From JBCCCJ01 sp039029315 (GTDB lineage Bacteria; Bacteroidota; Bacteroidia; J057): a stretch of 29,078 nt of DNA. Location: positions 1 to 29,078 of the forward strand of contig JBCCGK010000130.1 of assembly GCA_039029315.1 (NCBI GenBank), given 5' to 3'. The notes below the pieces were generated by a model, which was given only the letters and a program-made list of their open reading frames with translations, searched no databases and was not told the DNA's origin. Numbering within the stretch: position 1 is the stretch's first letter; every line of letters starts with the position of its first letter. This document shows positions 24,410 through 29,078 of this stretch, piece by piece. Made by a program: the position numbers and the translations under genes.

Positions 24410-25777
24410 ATGATCCAATCTCTTCTTTTCGTCCTGCTAGCTGCAGCTGCATTTGGTTATTTCGCAAAGCAACTCCTTCACATTCGCAAAAACATCCAAT
24501 TGGGACGACCAGAAAATCGTTCAGACCGTCCTGGAGAGCGATTTCAGAAAATGCTGTTGATTGCTTTTGGTCAGCAGAAAATGTTCAAGCGATGGTTGCC
24601 TGCCACGCTTCATTTCACGATTTATGCGGCTTTCTTGTTGACACAGGTAGAATTGATTGAAATTTTTGTTGATGGGATTGCAGGGACACACCGGATTTTT
24701 CGACCTGCATTGGGAGGATTTTACACCTTTGTGATTGGATTCATTGAGGTTCTGTCTTTGTTGGCTTTTGTGTCAACATTGATCTTTCTGATCCGCCGGA
24801 ATCTCCTGAAGGTTCCCCGCTTTCACATGAACGAAATGACAGGCTGGCCAAAGTTGGATGGGAATTTGATTCTCTATGGCGAGATTCTCTTGATTGTCTT
24901 TGTGTTCATGATGAATGGAGCAGATGAAGTCCTGTATCAAATGGGCGCCACCCATGCAGCAGGAGCAGAAGGAATCAAAGGCTCATTTGGATTTGGGGTG
25001 AGTACAGCAATTGGTCCCATGTTATTTGGAGGGATGGAAGCTTCCACCCTGCATATGGTTGAGCGGATTGGCTGGTGGGGACATATTCTTGTGGTATTTG
25101 GGTTTTTGAATTATTTGCCCATTTCCAAACATTTTCACATCATCATGGCCTTCCCGAATACGTATTTCTCTCGCTTACTGCCAGCAGGAGAGCTCACTAC
25201 GCCATCCAATATTCAGGAAGAGATCAAAGCGATCTTCGACGAGACCTATCAACCGAAAGAAGATCCCAATGCCCCTATTCGATTTGGTGCAAAGGATGTA
25301 ACAGATTTGAGCTGGAAAAGCCTGATGGATGCCTATACCTGTACGGAATGTGGACGTTGTAGCTCAGTTTGCCCTGCCAATCAAACAGGCAAAAAACTCT
25401 CCCCGCGAAAGGTTGTCATGAACGTTCGAGATCGATTAGAAGAAATCCAGCAACACAAACTCACCAAAGGTGAAGATGGCCTGATGGTCGCCCCGGAAGG
25501 CAATGAGGCGGCACAGGAAGCAGCCAGTCATGTTTTACTTAGCGATCACTACATCACTGAAGAAGAACTTCGGGCCTGCACCACCTGCAATGCCTGCGTA
25601 GAAGCTTGTCCTGTCAACATCAATCCAGTGGATATCATCGTCGAACTTCGTCGCTACTTGATGATGGAAGAATCCTCCATGCCAGAAGAGTGGGGCATCA
25701 TGACCAACAATATCGAGAATGCCGGAAATCCCTGGGGCATGCCTGCCGCGGATCGTTTTGCATGGTCGAAAGAATAA
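24410..25777 (+). CDS. Membrane Fe-S oxidoreductase (HdrC/DsrM-like) with two 4Fe-4S clusters
   Basis: This is a 455-residue protein. The N-terminal ~270 residues contain about five or six membrane helices with His residues in helix contexts (LPATLHFTIYAAF, GWWGHILVVFGFLNYLPISK), like NarI/DsrM b-type cytochromes. The C-terminal part carries two 4Fe-4S motifs: CTECGRCSSVCP (Cys 311, 314, 317, 321) and CTTCNACVEACP (Cys 390, 393, 396, 400). This arrangement is the HdrC-like electron-transfer subunit found across Bacteroidota, with a CCG-domain partner immediately downstream, as here. It probably passes electrons between a cytoplasmic donor, perhaps a flavoprotein, and the quinone pool. The natural donor is not established by this window. 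Confidence 0.88.
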   Translation: MIQSLLFVLLAAAAFGYFAKQLLHIRKNIQLGRPENRSDRPGERFQKMLLIAFGQQKMFKRWLPATLHFTIYAAFLLTQVELIEIFVDGIAGTHRIFRPALGGFYTFVIGFIEVLSLLAFVSTLIFLIRRNLLKVPRFHMNEMTGWPKLDGNLILYGEILLIVFVFMMNGADEVLYQMGATHAAGAEGIKGSFGFGVSTAIGPMLFGGMEASTLHMVERIGWWGHILVVFGFLNYLPISKHFHIIMAFPNTYFSRLLPAGELTTPSNIQEEIKAIFDETYQPKEDPNAPIRFGAKDVTDLSWKSLMDAYTCTECGRCSSVCPANQTGKKLSPRKVVMNVRDRLEEIQQHKLTKGEDGLMVAPEGNEAAQEAASHVLLSDHYITEEELRACTTCNACVEACPVNINPVDIIVELRRYLMMEESSMPEEWGIMTNNIENAGNPWGMPAADRFAWSKE

Positions 25778-25802
25778 TCCGGGGGTGTGAGGGGAGAGAA
25801 AG

Positions 25803-25826
25803 GTATAGAGTATAGGGTATAAGGCT
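25803..25826. repeat. Left flanking repeat of four-helix-bundle gene
   Basis: GGTATAGAGTATAGGGTATA (25803-25822) is a short purine/TATA-type tandem motif. A related motif in inverted orientation, CCCCATACCCCATACCCCC (about 26372-26390), lies after the gene. The pair brackets the four-helix-bundle gene inside an otherwise compact two-gene operon. Confidence 0.55.
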
Positions 25827-25847
25827 GGGTTGTGTGGTTTTGGAAAT

Positions 25848-26330
25848 ATGTCTTTAATGGTAGATCGAATGGAAGAGTTTCTCTTGGATATTGTAGAAAT
25901 AGAAGAAAGTAAATTACAAGAGTCCGCTGCTCCTTATGATAGTAGCAGGGATTTTGTAACGCTGGAGGCTTGGAAGCGATGCAGGGAAGTTCGACTCTTT
26001 ATTTATCAACAGATATTGAAAAGGCTCCCTCCAGAAGAAAAGTATGATTTGGGATCGCAAATGAGAAGAGCAGCAATTAGCATCATCCTAAATATCGCTG
26101 AAGGCCATGGGCGATACCATTTTAAAGAAGGCATCCAATATTATCGAATCTCCCGAGGATCACTCTATGAATTAAAGGATGGTCTGATTATTTGTTTAGA
26201 TAATGAATACATTGATAGACAGCTCTTTGATCAAGGAATAAGTCTCATCGAGATGGCAAAATCAACCTTGAACGGCTATATCAAATTCGTCCAAAAACAA
26301 CGAGCAAATACAAGCAAATCAAAAACTTGA
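25848..26330 (+). CDS. Four-helix bundle protein (S23 / 23S rRNA intervening-sequence family)
   Basis: This is a 160-residue protein from the ATG at 25848; a TTG at 25830 opens the longer frame, and ATGs at 25857 and 25869 are alternatives. The family core is clear: AWKRCREVRLFIYQQI, RLPPEEKYDLGSQMRRAAISI, NIAEGHGRYHFKEGIQYYRIS and RGSLYELKDGLIICLDNEYI. Relatives occur in rRNA intervening sequences and as free-standing genes common in Bacteroidota; the DGR accessory protein Avd shares the fold. The function of free-standing members is unclear. Here it separates two subunits that normally sit together, with inverted TATAGGG-type repeats on both sides, which suggests insertion as a cassette. 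No diversity-generating reverse transcriptase is visible nearby. Confidence 0.88.
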   Translation: MSLMVDRMEEFLLDIVEIEESKLQESAAPYDSSRDFVTLEAWKRCREVRLFIYQQILKRLPPEEKYDLGSQMRRAAISIILNIAEGHGRYHFKEGIQYYRISRGSLYELKDGLIICLDNEYIDRQLFDQGISLIEMAKSTLNGYIKFVQKQRANTSKSKT

Positions 26331-26370
26331 CACCTTTGAAACACTAAAGTCAAAGACTTTCAAAACAAAG

Positions 26371-26391
26371 CCCCATACCCCATACCCCCAA
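26371..26391. repeat. Right flanking repeat of four-helix-bundle gene
   Basis: GCCCCATACCCCATACCCCC lies between the four-helix-bundle stop and the CCG-domain gene. Read on the other strand it is GGGGGTATGGGGTATGGGGC, similar to the left flank at 25803-25826. The two flanks are therefore imperfect inverted repeats. Confidence 0.5.
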
Positions 26392-26412
26392 ACAACGCAA
26401 TCAAAGATTAGA

Positions 26413-27201
26413 ATGAATATTCCTCAATACTCAGTTCTCAGTGCCGAAGGCAAAAGCCCCGATTACCTCTTTTGGATCGGCTGTGCAGGCTCCTATGACG
26501 CCCGTTATCAGCGCGTCATCAAAGCATTGGTCTCCATCCTCAATGAGGTCGGCATCAGTTATGGAGTTCTTGGAGATGAAGAAAGCTGCACCGGCGATCC
26601 CGCCAAGCGATCTGGCAACGAATTCCTCTTCCAAATGCAAGCCATGCAGAACATCGAAGTGATGAATGCCTATGAAGTCAAAAAGGTCATCACCGCTTGT
26701 CCGCATTGTTTCAATACCCTCAAAAACGAATATCCAGCCTTGGGAGGAGATTACGAGGTGATCCATCATTCTACCTTTCTCCAACAACTCATCGATGATG
26801 GCAAAGTCAAACTGGCAGATGGTGGAAGCTTTAAAGGCAAAAAAATAACCTTCCATGATTCCTGCTATCTCGGCCGCGCCAATAACATCTATGAAGCCCC
26901 TCGCAAAGTCCTGGAAGCCCTGGACGCGGATCTGGCAGAGATGAAACGCTGTCGTACCAAAGGCTTTTGCTGTGGCGCAGGTGGGGCGCAGATGTTCAAA
27001 GATGCTGAAAAAGGTAATAAAGAAGTCAACATTGATCGGACCGAGGAAGCCCTTGGAACTGGAGCCTCCACGATCGCAGTGGCCTGTCCTTTCTGCATGA
27101 CCATGATGAGTGATGGCGTGAAGCACTTCGAGAAGGAAGAGAGTGTGCAGGTGAAGGATTTGGCTGAATTGGTTGCAGAGAGCTTGAAGAAGGAAGGATA
27201 A
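26413..27201 (+). CDS. CCG-domain (Fe-S)-binding protein, HdrB-like
   Basis: This is a 262-residue protein with two cysteine-rich CCG-type halves. The first half has Cys24 (WIGCAGSYD), a single Cys59 where the family often has CC (ESCTGDPAKR), and Cys96/Cys99 (ACPHC). The second half is complete: Cys151 (HDSCYLGR), Cys186-Cys187 (FCCGAGGAQMF) and Cys225/Cys228 (ACPFC). In HdrB such motifs bind non-cubane 4Fe-4S clusters that cycle electrons at a disulfide or similar acceptor. Together with the upstream HdrC-like membrane protein it forms a two-subunit electron-transfer complex, and the normal operon order is kept apart from the inserted four-helix-bundle gene. The physiological substrate is unknown. 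Confidence 0.9.
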   Translation: MNIPQYSVLSAEGKSPDYLFWIGCAGSYDARYQRVIKALVSILNEVGISYGVLGDEESCTGDPAKRSGNEFLFQMQAMQNIEVMNAYEVKKVITACPHCFNTLKNEYPALGGDYEVIHHSTFLQQLIDDGKVKLADGGSFKGKKITFHDSCYLGRANNIYEAPRKVLEALDADLAEMKRCRTKGFCCGAGGAQMFKDAEKGNKEVNIDRTEEALGTGASTIAVACPFCMTMMSDGVKHFEKEESVQVKDLAELVAESLKKEG

Positions 27202-27630
27202 AGAGATGCCATTCATTTAGGATGAACCTTTTCTTGGTTTCTGCCTGTTTCACCTTTTGAAGCAAGTCCATTATGCCTCTTTTCGGAGTTGAGCATAGAT
27301 TCAGCATTGATTGTGAACAACTTCGCACAATGGGGAGATACATTCATACTCAAGCATATTTTATCACTTGCATTCCTAATAGATGCCCTCGAAAAACTTT
27401 GCAGTCGGTTGGATTTTATAGATATTGATGAAGAATAAGCCAGTGGACATGAATCCAATTTGTATATCTCTTCTTTCTCACTTCCTCAGAATGTTCGTGC
27501 CTTCGAGTTCCGTGTTACACGAGAGAGTTGGGTGTATATACGGAATGTGAACAAAGGGTAATAAGATATAAATGGAACCGTGGTGGGTATACAGGTGTAC
27601 GATGCAATTTACCCCAAAATAGCCTGAAGG

Positions 27631-27809
27631 AGTTTTCTATTCTATACGTTAGCAAGCCATAGCTTTGATAAAAGCCAGATTTGTGAGAAAGCTATGGAAG
27701 AAGCTTGCTTCTGGAAATAGGTTGCTAGCGAATCTACAAGAATGCGAAGCAATCTAGCTTGCTAACGATAAAAGGCTAACATAAGTTGCCAGTAATAGAA
27801 TAGAAAACT
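27631..27809. repeat. Nested inverted-repeat element of about 180 bp
   Basis: Three exact inverted pairs are nested. AGTTTTCTATTCTAT (27631-27645) pairs with 27795-27809. CGTTAGCAAGC (27647-27657) pairs with GCTTGCTAACG (27757-27767). CCATAGCTTT (27657-27666) pairs with AAAGCTATGG (27688-27697). A small AGAAGC/GCTTCT stem lies at about 27699-27712. The result is a long branched hairpin that could be a MITE-type element or a structured RNA. There is no coding capacity and no visible target duplication. Confidence 0.7.
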
Positions 27810-27852
27810 AATATTATTGGCTAATCTATTTTGTGGCCGCCCTTTCAAAGGA

Positions 27853-27897
27853 AAAAATGACAGGCTTTTAGAGTAGGTCTAAAACGCCATCATTTTT
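27853..27897. repeat. Long imperfect hairpin
   Basis: AAAAATGA (27853-27860) pairs with TCATTTTT (27890-27897), and TTTTAGA (27866-27872) pairs with TCTAAAA (27878-27884). GGC/GCC pair in between, and the loop is GTAGG. It may be a terminator or part of a dispersed repeat. It stands about 140 bp before the broken T9SS gene. Confidence 0.55.
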
Positions 27898-28038
27898 GTG
27901 TTTTTTCAGATAAAAGGGCTAAACTGCATCGAACATCGGCTATCAGCTCATTCTCATTTCATTCGAACGAGCGATAGCGAGTTCGTTGGTGGCAACCAAA
28001 AAAATGCTAAATAATTCATTAATAAAAAACAAATCAAA

Positions 28039-28861
28039 ATGAAGTCAAACCTACTTTTCTTGGTTCTTGTGTTAACATAATCCCTACTTGCCCAGAATTT
28101 TACCGAAGTCCCCCAATTCACCCCTTTCGAGGGCGTTGAGGCAAGCTCGATCGCCTTTGCCGACGTGGACGGCGACAACGACCAGGATGTCCTCATTACA
28201 GGGCGAAACAGTTCAGGAGCTCAAATCTCGAAACTGTACACCAACGACGGGGGGGGCACTTTCACCGAAATGACGGGAACCCCTTTCGAGGAAGTTGCCT
28301 TTAGCTCGATCGCCTTTGCCGACGTGGACGGCGACAACGACCAGGATGTCCTCATTACAGGGCAAAACAGTTCATTCGCTGAAATCTCGAAACTGTACAC
28401 CAATGACGGGGGGGGGCACTTTCACCGAAATGACAGGAACCCCTTTCGAGGGCGTTGAGGCAAGCTCGATCGCCTTTGCCGACGTGGACGGCGACAACGA
28501 CCAGGATGTCCTCATTACAGGGCAAAACAGTTCATTCGCTCGAATCTCGAAACTGTACACCAACGACGGCATGATTTCCTCAACGGATGATTTTACAATT
28601 GGAGATAGCTTTGACTTTGTATTATTCCCCAATCCTTCGGCGTCCTCTACTGTATTTTTAACTTTTGAGGCAACTGAAACTGGTGCTGTGACCCTAAAAG
28701 TGTTAGGTGTAAATGGCACCCTACTCTTAGAACAAAATGAATTTGTAATACCAGGACACACGACTTTTTCCGTTGATATTGCTTCTTTGCCTACGGGGAG
28801 TTACTTCATGCAATTGGAGAACGGCAAAAAATTAGGTACTGCTAAGTTCATTGTTCAATAA
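28039..28861 (+). pseudogene. Broken T9SS-secreted FG-GAP/VCBS-like repeat protein
   Basis: The reading frame opens at the ATG at 28039 with a normal signal peptide (MKSNLLFLVLVLT) but meets TAA at 28078-28080, then continues SLLAQNFTEV as expected after a cleavage site. Three 53-residue units follow, each with the calcium-binding-like FADVDGDNDQDVLITG of FG-GAP/VCBS repeats. Unit one has eight G at 28249-28256. Unit two has nine G at 28408-28416, shifting the frame by one base. The remainder (FDFVLFPNPSASSTVFLTF to LPTGSYFMQLENGKK) is a T9SS sorting domain in the shifted frame. Without both lesions this would be a ~270-residue secreted protein. It could be a decaying gene, a phase-variable gene at the G tract, or partly a sequencing error; the stop in the signal peptide argues for a pseudogene. 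Confidence 0.8.
28121..28570. repeat. Three tandem 159-bp units, nearly identical
   Basis: The marker CCCCTTTCGA starts at 28121, 28280 and 28440. The spacings are 159 and 160 bp, the extra base being the ninth G of the second unit. Unit sequences differ at only a few positions, which implies recent duplication or gene conversion. The units are clearly more GC-rich than the sequence on either side. Confidence 0.8.
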
Positions 28862-28881
28862 GAAAAGAGGAAGGCAGCCAC

Positions 28882-28941
28882 CAACATTGCATACCTGTCA
28901 AGTGAGGCTAAACGCCCCACCTGCAGGTATGCTAGGCGTTG
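28882..28941. other. Two-part stem structure after the broken gene (attC-like shape, weak)
   Basis: GCATACCTG (28889-28897) pairs with CAGGTATGC (28924-28932), and outside it CAAC (28882-28885) pairs with GTTG (28938-28941). AACGCC (28911-28916) and GGCGTT (28935-28940) form a competing pair. The 3' end GTTGAAC fits the integron R' core GTTRRRY, but the left core fits RYYYAAC poorly. Either a recombination site or a plain regulatory hairpin is possible, and I cannot choose. Confidence 0.35.
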
Positions 28942-28947
28942 AACAAA

Positions 28948-28962
28948 ACCGCCTACGGCGGT
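28948..28962. repeat. Short GC-rich hairpin
   Basis: ACCGCC-TAC-GGCGGT forms a 6-bp GC-rich stem with a 3-nt loop, shortly downstream of the broken gene. It has no T-tract, so it may be part of a small dispersed repeat rather than a terminator. Confidence 0.5.
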
Positions 28963-28994
28963 AGTCTTCTCACGTAAAAACACAGGATGTATAA

Positions 28995-29024
28995 AAAGCC
29001 GTATCCAAATATGGATACGGCTTT
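28995..29024 (-). terminator. Hairpin terminator, best on minus strand
   Basis: AAAGCCGTATCC (28995-29006) pairs with GGATACGGCTTT (29013-29024), a 12-bp stem with a 6-nt loop. On the minus strand the stem runs straight into TTTTTAT, a normal rho-independent layout. On the plus strand only three T follow. It probably ends a minus-strand transcript entering from beyond the window, and may also serve the plus-strand pseudogene. Confidence 0.65.
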
Positions 29025-29078
29025 CGGCCTATGGGTTTTCGTAGACTTGATTGACAGTCAGAAGTTTTACTTAAGCCC

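Larger units (their letters stand above)
27202..28038. other. Non-coding, hairpin-rich intergenic region
   Basis: I see no supported gene in these ~840 bases. The only ORF of note (27213-27458, minus) has no recognisable features. The right half holds strong secondary-structure elements, listed separately, and CGAAC/GTTCG around 27963-27984 forms a further small stem. The left part (27202-27630) shows nothing I can name. Confidence 0.6.

Noticed and set aside
25848..26330. Avd accessory gene of a diversity-generating retroelement
   Set aside because: There is no reverse transcriptase, template/variable repeat pair or target gene in the window, so the general S23 four-helix-bundle assignment is safer.
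26431..27216. 261-residue minus-strand ORF covering the whole CCG-domain gene
   Set aside because: It mirrors a gene with strong family motifs on the plus strand and has no recognisable features of its own.
27213..27458. 81-residue minus-strand ORF after the CCG-domain gene
   Set aside because: Composition looks random, no motif is seen, and it overlaps no conserved context.
28372..28761. Minus-strand ORF opposite the broken repeat gene
   Set aside because: It is an antisense shadow of the 159-bp repeats and the T9SS domain coding region.

Overview
The window reads as chromosomal DNA of a Bacteroidota bacterium, most likely of the Saprospiria/Lewinella type. I infer this from several large secreted proteins that end in type IX secretion (T9SS) sorting domains, from ELWxxDGT-repeat, cohesin and dockerin-like modules, from the two-gene heterodisulfide-reductase-like Fe-S operon, from a four-helix-bundle (S23) gene, and from a Bacteroidota-style intergenic hairpin. 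No rRNA, tRNA or CRISPR array is visible.

Region 1 (1-12465, minus strand) holds surface or secreted proteins. It opens with a perfect 130-bp inverted repeat at the window edge. Then come a beta-propeller-like T9SS protein, a cohesin plus 80-residue-repeat T9SS protein, and three paralogous ELWxxDGT proteins of 1123, 560 and 1217 residues. Each paralog carries eight full ELWxxDGT repeats plus one degenerate one. The two long paralogs also contain two cohesin-like modules and a dockerin-like module in the same chain.

Region 2 (12727-13675) is a lone plus-strand EamA/DMT transporter. It ends in a strong hairpin that also terminates the converging operon.

Region 3 (13680-24029, minus strand) is the centrepiece, a biosynthetic locus. 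In transcription order it encodes an FAD oxidoreductase, two paralogous SAM methyltransferases, a type III polyketide synthase, a FabL/FabI-like reductase, a FabZ-like dehydratase, a FabF-like ketosynthase and an acyl carrier protein. A 540-bp repeat-rich gap follows, then a 4'-phosphopantetheinyl transferase, an MMPL/RND exporter and a small membrane protein. The coherent reading is that a dedicated type II fatty-acid module builds and loads an acyl starter, the type III PKS turns it into an alkylresorcinol or alkylpyrone-type head group, the FAD enzyme and methyltransferases hydroxylate and methylate it, and the MMPL protein moves the resulting phenolic lipid. The product is inferred, not seen.

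Region 4 (24030-27201) starts with a short MITE-like element between divergent operons. A plus-strand pair follows: a membrane Fe-S protein with cytochrome-b-like helices, and a CCG-domain HdrB-like protein. A four-helix-bundle gene flanked by TATAGGG-type repeats separates them.

Region 5 (27202-29078) is about 840 bp of non-coding, hairpin-rich DNA, then a broken T9SS gene built from three nearly identical 159-bp FG-GAP/VCBS-like units. That gene has an in-frame stop in the signal peptide and a one-base expansion of a poly-G tract (8 to 9 G). Two hairpin regions close the window.
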